Source: Symsagittifera roscoffensis | Taxonomy: Eukaryota > Xenacoelomorpha > Acoela > Convolutidae | Assembly: GCF_963678635.1 (NCBI RefSeq) | Contig: NC_087066.1 | Location: forward strand, 49,597,581 to 49,661,580 | Direction: 5' to 3' | Length of the DNA: 64,000 bases | Shown here: piece by piece, positions 49,683 through 59,243 of the stretch | Numbering within the stretch: the stretch's first letter is position 1 | Layout: each line of letters starts with the position of its first letter | Position numbers and translations under genes: made by a program | The notes under the pieces: model-generated | The model's input: the letters and a program-made list of their open reading frames with translations, nothing else | Told to the model about the DNA's origin: nothing | The model's database searches: none

Positions 49683-51365
49683 ATGGGTGACACAAACGAA
49701 CTTATGGAATTCCTCTCAGCGAGTCTAGGAGCGACTCTAGACGAGATCTATCAGCGGCTGATTGATTGTGATTTTACACGAGAAGATCCGGGGCTGGCGA
49801 TGTTTGTGGTCGCGCTCCTTAATGCATTAGGACGAGAGGGTCGAGGCAATCGCCCTACGGAAGTCGTGTTAATGTTGGCCTTCGGTGAGTCCGGGACCGC
49901 CGAGAGAGGTCGAAATCGACTGATGAGATGGCGGCGTGGAGAAATCTCTGGCCACGACCTGGCTCGTGAGCCAGGACTAGGTAAACAGAGGGACCACCGG
50001 CTAGGTGAGATGCCCTTACCAGTCCAACCGGCGCAGCCACTCATCGGAGCGAAGAGACAACGTGATGGGCCAGGCCCGTCACATTCGGTCGACTCTCCAA
50101 CAGCTGCTCCTCCTTCGAAGAGAGTGAGGGTGAGTGAAATAGAGATCCAGACGTCGCAGACGATCGAGACGCTGGAGAAGAAGGAGAGAGATCAGAGCGA
50201 GCTGTGTGCCAAACTCCAGGAGTATAGGGCGATAGCTCGAGAAAGAGACGAATGGAAGAAGAAATATGAAGATCTGCAGGTGGCTTATAAGGAGGATGAA
50301 ATAAAGCACCTGAAGGAGCTGTATATGGCGAAGGTGAGGCAAGTGTCACCGGAAAATCTGGCGAGCATGAAATCCTCGGAGGGATCCAGCGACATACGCC
50401 CCGGGACAACAACACAGGAGCTGTGTGTATCGAGAGGGCCTGAGGTTCTGGTTTTACGTGCATCGAGAGGGCCCGAGGCTCCTCAGCAGACACGACCGTC
50501 TGCTTCTAGTCAAAGGATCACGATACCAGACCCTTCTGACACTTACCTCGCTCCTCAGTTCCAAGAATCGTTCAACCAAGTGGCCAGAGCAACAATGGAT
50601 GAGATCAACCGAACCACTGGACGGACATTGGGTAGGATCGTTCCTTCCCAACGTCGTGATCATTCATCTAATAGCTCGGAGCGAGCACCCCACACGGTAG
50701 TGTCCTCGGGGACTGCGCATGGCAGAACCTATCAAAAGTCCCGCGTGGTAGACATTAGGAAGAATCTGATGACACGTCACCAGTTCACGCAAGTAGCTGC
50801 AGAGCATCCTCGAGCCTGCCTGAATGACATGAGCTGGAACCCCGCTACAAGCGACCAGGTAATTCCCCCAGGGAGTGGCCACTTGATCATGGGAGATAGT
50901 TTGGTGAGGGATCTGAATGAGATCTTCGTCTATGGTCAGGCTACCACTCTGTCCTTTGGAGGAGCCTCAGTGGCTCAGGTCATCAAGATGATGGAATTCC
51001 AGAGCGAGGATCACCTGGATACGCTGGTGATGATGCTGGGAACCAACGAAGTCTCGAGAGCCCCAGTGACTCCCGAGAGCAAGTGGGAGCCTCTGCTGGT
51101 ATGCCTCCTGAATGAACTGAAGGAGAACTCCAGGCCCAGGTTTGTGGTGCTGTGCACAATACCACAAAACCCGCTGGTGGGCACCACAGTGGCAGATTTC
51201 ATGAATGGCAACGTGACGCGGTGGAACGAAATGATCCGTAATCTGGTGAGAAACAACCCTGGCGAGTTGCGACTTCTGGATCTTGAAACCACGCTGCGCA
51301 TGATTGATCACATTGCGCTTACCAGAGATGGAATACATTTCAACACCCAACGAGGAAGACAGTAG
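49683..51365 (+). CDS. Coiled-coil and SGNH/GDSL hydrolase protein (B)
   Basis: 560 codons from an ATG conserved in four copies. Residues 1-90 are helical and residues 100-145 disordered with a basic patch. A coiled coil lies at about 155-225, then a Ser/Pro/Arg-rich region. The SGNH hydrolase domain spans about 395-555: G-D-S at 404-406 (Ser nucleophile), G-G-A-S (block II), G-T-N at 453-455 (block III, oxyanion Asn), D-G-I-H at 549-552 (catalytic Asp/His). All four blocks are present, so it could be an active esterase/lipase-type hydrolase; the substrate is unknown. It ends at a TAG (51,363) that replaces a Trp codon seen in the copy at 62,090, and the frame continues after it. Confidence 0.82.
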   Translation: MGDTNELMEFLSASLGATLDEIYQRLIDCDFTREDPGLAMFVVALLNALGREGRGNRPTEVVLMLAFGESGTAERGRNRLMRWRRGEISGHDLAREPGLGKQRDHRLGEMPLPVQPAQPLIGAKRQRDGPGPSHSVDSPTAAPPSKRVRVSEIEIQTSQTIETLEKKERDQSELCAKLQEYRAIARERDEWKKKYEDLQVAYKEDEIKHLKELYMAKVRQVSPENLASMKSSEGSSDIRPGTTTQELCVSRGPEVLVLRASRGPEAPQQTRPSASSQRITIPDPSDTYLAPQFQESFNQVARATMDEINRTTGRTLGRIVPSQRRDHSSNSSERAPHTVVSSGTAHGRTYQKSRVVDIRKNLMTRHQFTQVAAEHPRACLNDMSWNPATSDQVIPPGSGHLIMGDSLVRDLNEIFVYGQATTLSFGGASVAQVIKMMEFQSEDHLDTLVMMLGTNEVSRAPVTPESKWEPLLVCLLNELKENSRPRFVVLCTIPQNPLVGTTVADFMNGNVTRWNEMIRNLVRNNPGELRLLDLETTLRMIDHIALTRDGIHFNTQRGRQ

Positions 51366-53207
51366 GTGAATCATGTATTTCAGACGCAGTTGAGGGAAGT
51401 GGAGCAGGAGTCGAGGGCGACCAGTTCTCTGGCTCGGACCAGCTCGACCGGAGGAAGTAGAATAAGGGCAAGCGTGCCCGAATCCCTCGTCAACCGCCTA
51501 GGGCCCTTGGCAATTGAGACGGCGGTAGCCACACCCATTGCTCCGAGCTCGAACGTGAGAGAGAGGCTAGGGACTGCTCCTCCTCCCAGAACGCAACCGC
51601 TTGAAAGCCGACTCGGGAGATCAGTGGTTCAGAACAGGAATAACTCTCAGACCGTGTCTAGGAGGAACGATCCGCCCGCCACGGCAAACCCTGCTTCAGC
51701 AGCAGGACCGTCTACGAGCGCCGTGCCAGCAGAGGGAGTTGAACCAGGCAGCCTGCTGCTTTGGAACCGATCAGACCCGAGTCATTGGGGACAGTACAAG
51801 ACGGACATGTCCGCGAGGTTGAACATGAATACCCTGACGTGTCGGGAGGACGCGATGAGAATGATTGGCGGAGAAAGTCCCACAGTGTCGCGACTATATC
51901 GGATACCGGGCGTGGATTGGCTGCTAGCAGAGCAGGAGCAGTTTAGCTCTAAAACTACACTCCGGCATGCAGACTTGAATGGGTTGCCTCAGGACAATAC
52001 CTTTGGACCTTTGAACACCCGGTCTTTTACGGACGTCCGACAGAGAGCCCGGGAACTGACGCCACCTGCCCGCAAGGGCAAGTTTCAGGCAGAGAACAAG
52101 CCCAATAACAAGCATCACAAGATGTACAGGCAGTTTGCTAAACCACCCGGTCAGACGCCTGGCGAGTATTCAAGGGACTACACCCGAACGACCACGGTGG
52201 ATGGAGATGACAGGAGATATGGGAAACTGGAGGCCCCAATAGGCGACGGCCTGTTCGCAGCTTACGATCCCTTAGAGATGAAAGCTGCAAAGTATCTGAT
52301 CGTGGCCAGTTCCGATTATCTCTATACGCCCCGTTCTCTCTTTTGGCCCGACGTGATTTTCTTGACGGCACCTAAATTGGACTGGGGACAGGCAATAGGC
52401 ATGATGATAACTGTACGAAGGTTGGTCAGCATGGAGCCGCAGGTGATAGTGGTTGCAGGCTCAAATGATCATCTGCAAAGCAGGGGCTTGCTGTCACGTC
52501 TGACGGATGGGTCGATCCCGAGCAACGAGGTCATAGGGGAGGCGATAATGACATTGCTCTCGGCGATGGCTGAGGTAGAAGCAGCAGCAAAACAACGTTT
52601 CACCCAAAATGTGGTGAAGGTGGTCTTTGTGTTGTCACCAGGGTACGCTGCATTGCCAGAACCCCTTCAGTTTGTGTACACAATGGTCACAACGATAGCA
52701 GAGGGGAGGTTCAACGTGATAATTCCTGCCCCGAACAGAGTAGTAGACCAAGACAATTACTACCCGTCCCGATCTGAGCTTCCCGCCGTTTGGGCTGATA
52801 TTTCCAATGCCATACAGGGGCTCAAAGATTGTAGCACAACTCTGTTGGTGCTAGAAGAGATTCTGGGGTTGGAGCTGTCCAACTTTGCCAGATTGCTGAA
52901 GTTAAGACCAGGGGTGGATGATGATCATCTGTTAGTACAACAGGTGGCTGATGATCTCTGGTTCAGACAGATGGATCATGCCGAGAATGAGCAGGGCAGG
53001 ACAGTCAGGAAGAACATGACATCAGCGGAAGAAGATCTCATGGCAATGGCTTTGCGCACGAAGCCGCATAATAACGTATGGTTGTACTTGTCACCAAGGC
53101 TGTGCACCTTGGGTGAGGACGCGTTCGAGCATGCGCCGGCAGTGATAAAAGAAATACACGTGTATCTGAAAAACTTGTTTGATGCCCGGGAGTTAGCTGG
53201 GGGATGA
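51366..53207 (+). CDS. Continuation of SGNH protein: second SGNH-like domain (B)
   Basis: 613 codons in the same frame after the TAG. First comes a disordered linker (to about residue 125), then a conserved W-G-Q-Y-K-T-D-M / I-P-G-V-D-W-L-L region. An alpha/beta domain at about residues 300-490 has K-Y-L-I-V-A-S-S-D, D-V-I-F-L, V-I-V-V-A-G-S-N-D-H (G-x-N-D, residues 365-368), V-V-F-V-L-S-P-G-Y and F-N-V-I-I-P-A-P-N. This strand pattern and G-x-N-D resemble SGNH block III. The final D-x-x-H is replaced by D-N-Y-Y-P-S, so this domain is probably non-catalytic. B' keeps G-I-N-D-H. Confidence 0.65.
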   Translation: MNHVFQTQLREVEQESRATSSLARTSSTGGSRIRASVPESLVNRLGPLAIETAVATPIAPSSNVRERLGTAPPPRTQPLESRLGRSVVQNRNNSQTVSRRNDPPATANPASAAGPSTSAVPAEGVEPGSLLLWNRSDPSHWGQYKTDMSARLNMNTLTCREDAMRMIGGESPTVSRLYRIPGVDWLLAEQEQFSSKTTLRHADLNGLPQDNTFGPLNTRSFTDVRQRARELTPPARKGKFQAENKPNNKHHKMYRQFAKPPGQTPGEYSRDYTRTTTVDGDDRRYGKLEAPIGDGLFAAYDPLEMKAAKYLIVASSDYLYTPRSLFWPDVIFLTAPKLDWGQAIGMMITVRRLVSMEPQVIVVAGSNDHLQSRGLLSRLTDGSIPSNEVIGEAIMTLLSAMAEVEAAAKQRFTQNVVKVVFVLSPGYAALPEPLQFVYTMVTTIAEGRFNVIIPAPNRVVDQDNYYPSRSELPAVWADISNAIQGLKDCSTTLLVLEEILGLELSNFARLLKLRPGVDDDHLLVQQVADDLWFRQMDHAENEQGRTVRKNMTSAEEDLMAMALRTKPHNNVWLYLSPRLCTLGEDAFEHAPAVIKEIHVYLKNLFDARELAGG

Positions 53208-53587
53208 TGTTGAAATTGATGCAGGACGTAAACACGATGTCGCTGGACAACTTCCAAGCTGACGTGCTAGCCACGAGGGCACAGTACGAACGATCGGATG
53301 CTATCATAAGTGGAATGGGAGTGGGATGGACGCCATCCTTCCTGTCGACGTGCTATCCTAGGGCATCCCGGAACTTGATCGCGAGTTTTGTCAAGGACAT
53401 CAGGAAGTTGTCGATTGGCCTGATATTAGCCTTATACGTGACATTTGGTCATGAAAATTTCGTGAAGGGGCCGGCGAATCTCTTCACCCAAGCGTTGACA
53501 GATTTGAGATTGGATGGACTCCTGACTCTGATTGCCATGACTTACGGTCGACTGGGTGATTTGCTTGTGCTGTTGCGTTACCCTTAA
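53204..53587 (+). CDS. SGNH gene block continuation, part 3 (B)
   Basis: 127 codons. Its ATG overlaps the preceding stop (ATGA at 53,204-53,207), which could be a mere one-base frameshift or stop-start coupling. Helical and hydrophobic sequence (S-I-G-L-I-L-A-L-Y-V-T-F-G). No family recognised. A TAA at 53,585 interrupts a frame that continues into the next segment. Confidence 0.55.
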   Translation: MMLKLMQDVNTMSLDNFQADVLATRAQYERSDAIISGMGVGWTPSFLSTCYPRASRNLIASFVKDIRKLSIGLILALYVTFGHENFVKGPANLFTQALTDLRLDGLLTLIAMTYGRLGDLLVLLRYP

Positions 53588-54097
53588 CAACTACAGGGAC
53601 CGAGTCGTGAGTTCAATGCACAGTTGGAAACCGCCTCGCTCAAGAAGATGAAAGACTGGAGGACTCTCCTGCTCCAATATCTCTTGCAACAAAACAGGAG
53701 CGTCACGGGAGAAGATAAGGTGGCGACGGATGCGAGTGAGTGCAAGCAATATTGTGGCATGCCCTTGCTGACAGACTTGGCTGTCATGATGCGGATCGAT
53801 CCGTTGGCTCTGATTCACGGAGTACGGGAATTCGTCACGGTGGTGTATGGACCGGTGGTGTCTTTCGCGTTCCCGGACGTGCAAGTCAAGGCATACAGGA
53901 ATTCTGTGTTGTATGTCAACCTGGTCTCAGTCGTGGAGTGTTCCGTGCTGAACTGGGTAGAGCAGAGGGAGTTGAGAGGGCTGGCCAGTGACGATAGGCT
54001 GTTCGGAAGAGTAGCGGAGCCAGGTTGGGTGTTGATGGATTTCAACAAACACTTCGTCTTTAGTCTTTTTCTCACATCCCGAAGCTTTGGAATTTGA
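53588..54097 (+). CDS. SGNH gene block continuation, part 4 (B)
   Basis: About 170 codons in the frame of the previous segment: L-L-L-Q-Y-L-L-Q-Q-N-R-S, V-T-V-V-Y-G-P-V-V-S-F-A-F. Alpha/beta-like, no known family. Lost by a frameshift near 54,060-54,095. Confidence 0.5.
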   Translation, partial: QLQGPSREFNAQLETASLKKMKDWRTLLLQYLLQQNRSVTGEDKVATDASECKQYCGMPLLTDLAVMMRIDPLALIHGVREFVTVVYGPVVSFAFPDVQVKAYRNSVLYVNLVSVVECSVLNWVEQRELRGLASDDRLFGRVAEPGWVLMDFNKHFVFSLFLTSRSFGI

Positions 54098-54243
54098 GAC
54101 CAGTAGTGAAGGATACAGGAGCGGCTATGGGAGTGCCACTCTTACCAGAGGCCTAAGCACACGCTAAAGAGAACCAGCAAGCGTGGCTTTCTGGGTCCAG
54201 GCCGCTGCCGGACCAATGACCTCGATATCCACCGATAAGGAGG

Positions 54244-54570
54244 ATGTTGTTGGGAGTCACATCTCCCATCATTGCCCCTCGCATCGGAGCAGATCGCGAC
54301 GCAGAGAAGAGAATGTTGAAGTGGAGTGAAAGGTATGGAGCCGCGCTTCATCGATGGAATGTTGCAGCCGCGCACACGTTTGACTTCTCATTTCCTGATG
54401 CTTGGAGTAGGAAAAAGATCAAGGCACTACCTTCCAGGAGACCAGAGGTCTCGGCCGAAATGCGGAACGAAGTGAGTGTATTCTATTCTCCCACAGATGA
54501 TTTGTCAAGACTGAAGTGGTCGGGAGAAGTGAAAGTAGTGATGCTGGAAGTGGCAAAGGAGAGCAGCTGA
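54244..54570 (+). CDS. SGNH gene block continuation, part 5 (B)
   Basis: 108 codons: P-I-I-A-P-R-I-G-A-D-R-D, W-S-E-R-Y-G-A-A-L-H-R-W-N. Ends in a TGA (54,568), but the same frame continues as the next segment. The 54,098-54,243 gap holds related sequence in shifted frames. No family recognised. Confidence 0.5.
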   Translation: MLLGVTSPIIAPRIGADRDAEKRMLKWSERYGAALHRWNVAAAHTFDFSFPDAWSRKKIKALPSRRPEVSAEMRNEVSVFYSPTDDLSRLKWSGEVKVVMLEVAKESS

Positions 54571-55866
54571 GGCTCAAACATAACGATAGAGGATCTGGCA
54601 CCACATGGCGAGGAGTCCGTAGAATTCCTGGTGAACGATGAATTGTTTTATCACGCAGGAGACATGACCGTACCGGCTCGGCCGGACTCGGGCATAGACT
54701 CACGACAAGGACCTTCAGGACCCAGGCCGAAACCTGATGCAGGTGATGATGAATTGGTGGATCAGGACGATGACGATAACGACATCGAAGGAAAGACGGG
54801 AAAACCGGGTGAGACGGATCTAGGAGCGTTGGAGAGAGACTTGCTAGAATACCGGTTTAGTGAAGACGACGATGGGGAAGTCGATGGGAGTCTGTTGCTA
54901 ATGACGCCATCGTCTTTCATGTCCCCTACAAAGGAGGCGTCGGCCGACTTATCCCCGATGGACCCAATAAGCCAGGCGAGAGAATGCCGAAGCAGGGATC
55001 CGCAGAGATTGCTCCATGAGTCACCGAGGAGGAGAAAAATCGAAGAATCAACGAGGATATCCTTCCTGAGCACGCTGCCGGAAGAGGAATGGGAGAGATA
55101 TCAAAGTGAGTTAGAAGGCAAGACAGGGGCAACCTGGAGCCGAGTGAATTTCATGGAAAGATCATGGGACGTGATAAGGCGATATGGGACGCAGTCCATA
55201 ATGAAGGTGGGATTGAACCAACCCATCATGCGTGAGGTCCTGGAGAAAATAGTGAACTCCATGGAGTCGGATGTTATGACCGAGTCAGTTACAGAAAACA
55301 GTGCCGATGACCAGCAAATCGCAAAGAAATTACCTGTCAGACGAGCCAGGAAGGGGCTGAAGCGACTAAAAGGGAAAACAGGAAGTCGAGCCATGAACCC
55401 GAGAGTGGTGAAGTCGAGAGCCAGCGCAGTGGTGACCTCTTTAACGATCGCAGGTCGTTCAGGCGAGAGCGGGCAAGGAGATGGTGCAACACTGACGGGG
55501 GAAGAAAAAGAGAATCTGATACCCCCTATGCTCTTGGCAGGTCTGACCACGACTGCCGTAAGATCAAAGAAAACAGCACGAACTCTGGCAGACACTAAAT
55601 TAGAGATGGAGATCATCAGTCAATGTGGATCTGGAGGACTTGAAGATTACAGGCCCTCGCGGACCAACATGGCCAATTTTAAACTGGAAGGACAACTCGA
55701 CGTGAGATCCAGCAGGGGGTTATGTGGAGATGTTGAAACCGAGAAACTCCGCGAGAGGGCACCTGATGGCTTGGAGCGAGAAGCGAGCCATGCAGGAATA
55801 TCTGAAAGAGCTTACGGAGAATTCAAACTTAAATCGGAAAGAATACGGTACGGTAATGTCCTCTGA
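54571..55866 (+). CDS. Acidic and basic linker protein segment (B)
   Basis: About 430 codons in frame with the previous segment. An Asp/Glu-rich run (D-D-E-L-V-D-Q-D-D-D-D) is followed by W-S-R-V-N-F-M-E-R-S-W-D-V-I-R-R-Y and a basic patch (V-R-R-A-R-K-G-L-K-R-L-K-G-K). No domain recognised. The coding sequence leaves this frame at a run of five G (55,715-55,719); beyond it the next frame takes over. Confidence 0.55.
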   Translation, partial: GSNITIEDLAPHGEESVEFLVNDELFYHAGDMTVPARPDSGIDSRQGPSGPRPKPDAGDDELVDQDDDDNDIEGKTGKPGETDLGALERDLLEYRFSEDDDGEVDGSLLLMTPSSFMSPTKEASADLSPMDPISQARECRSRDPQRLLHESPRRRKIEESTRISFLSTLPEEEWERYQSELEGKTGATWSRVNFMERSWDVIRRYGTQSIMKVGLNQPIMREVLEKIVNSMESDVMTESVTENSADDQQIAKKLPVRRARKGLKRLKGKTGSRAMNPRVVKSRASAVVTSLTIAGRSGESGQGDGATLTGEEKENLIPPMLLAGLTTTAVRSKKTARTLADTKLEMEIISQCGSGGLEDYRPSRTNMANFKLEGQLDVRSSRGLCGDVETEKLRERAPDGLEREASHAGISERAYGEFKLKSERIRYGNVL

Positions 55867-58495
55867 AGCGAACGAAATCGAATTAAAAAGACTACTAGAA
55901 ATTTCTTGGAGGGCGGCCCTCCAGAGATACTTCGACGAGTCGATGCATGCACCTGCTACGGTGGCAGCATACCTGGCTCATCCTTGCATGAGAACCGATC
56001 TGCAAGTACGGTTGGCTTGGTGCTTGATGGGCATCAAGAAGGCGGAATATGAAGCCAGTAATGATTCGAAATCACGGGAACAGGAGCTGGAGTTGATGGA
56101 AGCTCTGCGAGCGTTGATTTCAAAAGACGATTCTGCGATAGCGTGGGCTAAGCGTAAGGATCCCCTTTGCTTTGTCAGGTTCGTGGTGGATCGTATCCCC
56201 ACTCCTGTTTTGGGAGAATGTATAAAGATCATTCGGCAAAAGGGAGTTGATTGCGAAAGGAACTTCCTTAGAGCACTCCTGGAACTATATCAGGACATGC
56301 CATTGACTGTACCAAATAAGGAGTCGAATGACATGGAGAGCTATCGCAAGATGGAAGAGGTGAGAAGATATTCCAACAAAGAATTGAAAGTGAGCCGGGA
56401 GTTGATAGAAGCAGTCAAGGGACAAAAAGACTTTGCAACACTAGGGAGACTGAAGTTGTTCCAATATGTGTCTGGCATACCGGGGATGGCGTATAATCCC
56501 TTCGTGAATGAAGAAGCCAGGGAAGCGTACTTCGACTATGAGCAAGTCATAGTACTCAATTTCTGGGTTGAACGGATTAAAGAAACTGGAATGCTGATGG
56601 TGGAACAACCCAAGCTGGGAATTATCTTGGAAGAACTAGTGGTTGAACCCTCGGTTCCCGAGCTAAAAGGGCAAGTGAGTTTTGATTGTGGTTCTTGGGA
56701 CGGTCCCTTGAAAACCAGTCTGGTAACGATGTGGGAACTCATGAAGCCTTCTTGGTGTCCTCATCCTAACGCCGGTTTAATCTGGGACATGACGGCGGAT
56801 GTCACGTTAGACCTGGATGATGACGCGAGTCTACATGATCTGGCCATGATACACCATCTGCTGGCCATGAGGTTGACGAAGCAGAAGAGCAACCCATCCA
56901 CGGAGCTGTCCGAGGAAGGTCCATCGAGCAACTGGTTGAAGGAAGGCACATGCTTGGCTCAACATAGTGGGATGGAAGGACATGTTTGCAACTTGGGACA
57001 CTGCCTGGTTACGCTGAGCGAGCAGCATCGGCAACTGGCACGATTGTACGGAAGATTGAGCATGTCGGATAAGAGTGGTATGGAGTTGGTCGCGGATTGT
57101 CATGGGGTGACGGATGTAAACTTGATCACAGCCTTGGGATTTTGTAGCATGACGAGTTCGATAGAATCGCTTGAGCGCCTGGAGCGTGCCCATGAGCTAG
57201 TGACGTCCCTCAGCGTGGAAGTATTCCCTGGAGCATTGCAGACGGAGCAGAAGATCGGAGGCTGGAGAGAAGCTCTGGAGAACGAGATGAATCTGAAAGA
57301 TAGTGAGGCCTATCATAAACCTACTGGTTCAAAGTATCTGGTGGGTTCAAGCTCCGCACCATATTGCAGTAGTAGGTATCTATCACACATGGTGGTGATG
57401 GATGCGAGGACACAGCAGGTGCTGATTGACCAACTTTTCTCTGTGCCAAAGTGCGTGAGGTTGGCCAGAATGTCGGAGAGGTCATACGATTTGTTGGCAA
57501 AGATCTTTCGGGCAGTCCCGAAGAGATCTGAAGGCGAGTTGCAAGACGTAGTGGGTGAAAAGTTTCTGAGATTAAACGAAGGCAATGTGAGTGAGTTCCA
57601 GAAACAGAAAGCGAGTGGAGCGTTACCCACTGAATTCCCCACCATAGAAGATAAAGACGACTTACACAGAATTCTGATGGAGGTGGAACCGTTGCTGGGA
57701 GCCTCAGGGTATTGGACCCGAAGGAACATAGTGACAACCCATGGGGAGTATCCTTGCCACTGCCTGGCGCAGACGTTGTGGTACCCCAAACGCGGGAATC
57801 TGATGCTAGTATGGGACGTGGAAGAGTTGTACTCTACGGGGTTGCCCGATCAGAATCAACAGGTGTCAATCGTGGTGGTTAGTTCCATGCTGGCAGTGAG
57901 ATGGCTGGAGGCTAACGCGGACACGAGTGAACAGGAGACGGCCGTGCCGACTCCTGAGCAGCTGAGCAACGTGAAGATGAGTCGTGAATTGGATCTTTTC
58001 AGGACCACCTGCAAGGTTCTGAGAATACCCAAAGCCATTGAAAGAATATGGTCAAGGCAAAGATTGATGCCTTGGTTCCGTGCAGTGATGACATCATGGA
58101 TGTATGAACGCGCGAAGCGTCACATGTCGAGGAACACGGAAGCCTATCAATCTTTCCAGCTAGATATAGGACCAGGAGCCTATAAGAGAGCATTCCTGAC
58201 GCACAGAAACGCGGTCACCACGCCGGTGAAGCGGGTAGCTGGGGCGCCTTGTGTAACTGAAGATGAGAAGAAAGAGGTCTTAAGAGCTGACCTAGAACGA
58301 AATGTGAGCCTATGTCTTCGCAACAGCTTTTGCAGGAACCGGGAGCAAAAGGTGATTGTTGACTTGCTACCTTGTTGCAAACCGAGGCTGTTGGAACAGG
58401 AGAGTTGGGGCACGGCCCGCAACTCCATGGACATGTTGGAGAAAGTCCTGGAAGACAGCGAAGTTGAAGATCAGGATAGAGAAGCGATGGAGTGA
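55724..58495 (+). CDS. Large uncharacterised C-terminal protein of giant element B
   Basis: 923 codons uninterrupted, the longest clean frame in the window. No ATG is required if it is joined to the preceding segment. Soluble, mixed alpha/beta, no signal peptide or membrane segment, so not an envelope protein. Recognisable features are a Cys/His cluster near residues 405-435 (C-L-A-Q-H...C-N-L-G-H-C) and a C-terminal cluster (C-L-R-N-S-F-C, L-L-P-C-C-K-P). No family recognised. The absence of stops over 2.8 kb in an element otherwise full of them suggests recent selection or chance. Confidence 0.65.
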   Translation: MEMLKPRNSARGHLMAWSEKRAMQEYLKELTENSNLNRKEYGTVMSSEANEIELKRLLEISWRAALQRYFDESMHAPATVAAYLAHPCMRTDLQVRLAWCLMGIKKAEYEASNDSKSREQELELMEALRALISKDDSAIAWAKRKDPLCFVRFVVDRIPTPVLGECIKIIRQKGVDCERNFLRALLELYQDMPLTVPNKESNDMESYRKMEEVRRYSNKELKVSRELIEAVKGQKDFATLGRLKLFQYVSGIPGMAYNPFVNEEAREAYFDYEQVIVLNFWVERIKETGMLMVEQPKLGIILEELVVEPSVPELKGQVSFDCGSWDGPLKTSLVTMWELMKPSWCPHPNAGLIWDMTADVTLDLDDDASLHDLAMIHHLLAMRLTKQKSNPSTELSEEGPSSNWLKEGTCLAQHSGMEGHVCNLGHCLVTLSEQHRQLARLYGRLSMSDKSGMELVADCHGVTDVNLITALGFCSMTSSIESLERLERAHELVTSLSVEVFPGALQTEQKIGGWREALENEMNLKDSEAYHKPTGSKYLVGSSSAPYCSSRYLSHMVVMDARTQQVLIDQLFSVPKCVRLARMSERSYDLLAKIFRAVPKRSEGELQDVVGEKFLRLNEGNVSEFQKQKASGALPTEFPTIEDKDDLHRILMEVEPLLGASGYWTRRNIVTTHGEYPCHCLAQTLWYPKRGNLMLVWDVEELYSTGLPDQNQQVSIVVVSSMLAVRWLEANADTSEQETAVPTPEQLSNVKMSRELDLFRTTCKVLRIPKAIERIWSRQRLMPWFRAVMTSWMYERAKRHMSRNTEAYQSFQLDIGPGAYKRAFLTHRNAVTTPVKRVAGAPCVTEDEKKEVLRADLERNVSLCLRNSFCRNREQKVIVDLLPCCKPRLLEQESWGTARNSMDMLEKVLEDSEVEDQDREAME

Positions 58496-59231
58496 AGACT
58501 TGAACAAAGAAGAGAAGAGAAGGAGAAAAAACTTGATTGTCTTTGTGTGTTAAAACTTGAACCAATCAACCAAGTTTTGATTATTGAACTTGTTAAACTT
58601 TTTGTTTTGATCTAGTTTGGTCAGACCAAACTACAGTGTTGCAATTGCTAAAATTGTTGAAATTGTTGATTTTAGTTATGACTATTTATGTATATATATA
58701 TAGAACATAGGTGAGTATATTTACCTATTTAAACACGATTGAATTTTTTAACCTGTGTAAGACACAATTTCACTGTGTGGCGACATGGTAAGTTTGAGTA
58801 AACTCGCTCGAGAAGGGTGGGTAACTCAATAACTTTCCTAGCCACAGAGTTTCTTAGTTTTAATATTGAAAGGACTGCATAAATAACTGATTATACTTGG
58901 TGAGTAATGTTAAGTTAATTTTAACGGGTGCGTGGCCGTGCCACGTCCCAACTTTTTAATCACAAAGAGCGAAAAGAAGTTTTATGGCAAGACGACGAAA
59001 GTAGTCAGAAAAGAAGTTTTATCTAGGACACTCCTCATGGTGCAAATTTTGTGAAAATGTTGAAAGGCAGTGAAAAGTAGTACGATGCCATTTGTGAACA
59101 CGTAGTGAGTTGAGGTGGAGTAGATAAATTTCTTTTTCTTATGCGATTTGTAAGATTGATTACAGAGAACTGGAACACTACTTGATGATAACCCGGTGTT
59201 ATGCGATCAATAGGGACATTGATGGGGACTG
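58496..59231 (+). other. 3' untranslated region of B
   Basis: AT-rich with a TA microsatellite (58,688-58,702), a CGTGGC/GCCACG hairpin (58,931-58,945) and a short direct repeat GAAAAGAAGTTTTAT (about 58,969 and 59,005). No gene. Confidence 0.55.
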
Positions 59232-59243
59232 GTCCGGGGAGTA
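59221..59243 (+). promoter_or_regulatory. Polypurine-like tract before 3' LTR
   Basis: GATGGGGACTGGTCCGGGGA then GTA directly abuts the LTR start. This is the position of the plus-strand primer (PPT). Its GTCCGGGGAGT core recurs inside pol. Confidence 0.6.

Noticed and set aside
48750-58495. An integrated RNA or large DNA virus (macro plus hydrolase cargo) or a Maverick/Polinton
   Set aside because: The block lies between Gypsy pol and a matching LTR, with no viral polymerase, capsid or protein-primed DNA polymerase. Four partial copies keep the same neighbourhood.
55724-58495. An envelope gene at the 3' end of B
   Set aside because: No signal peptide, no membrane-spanning segment and no furin-like site are visible.
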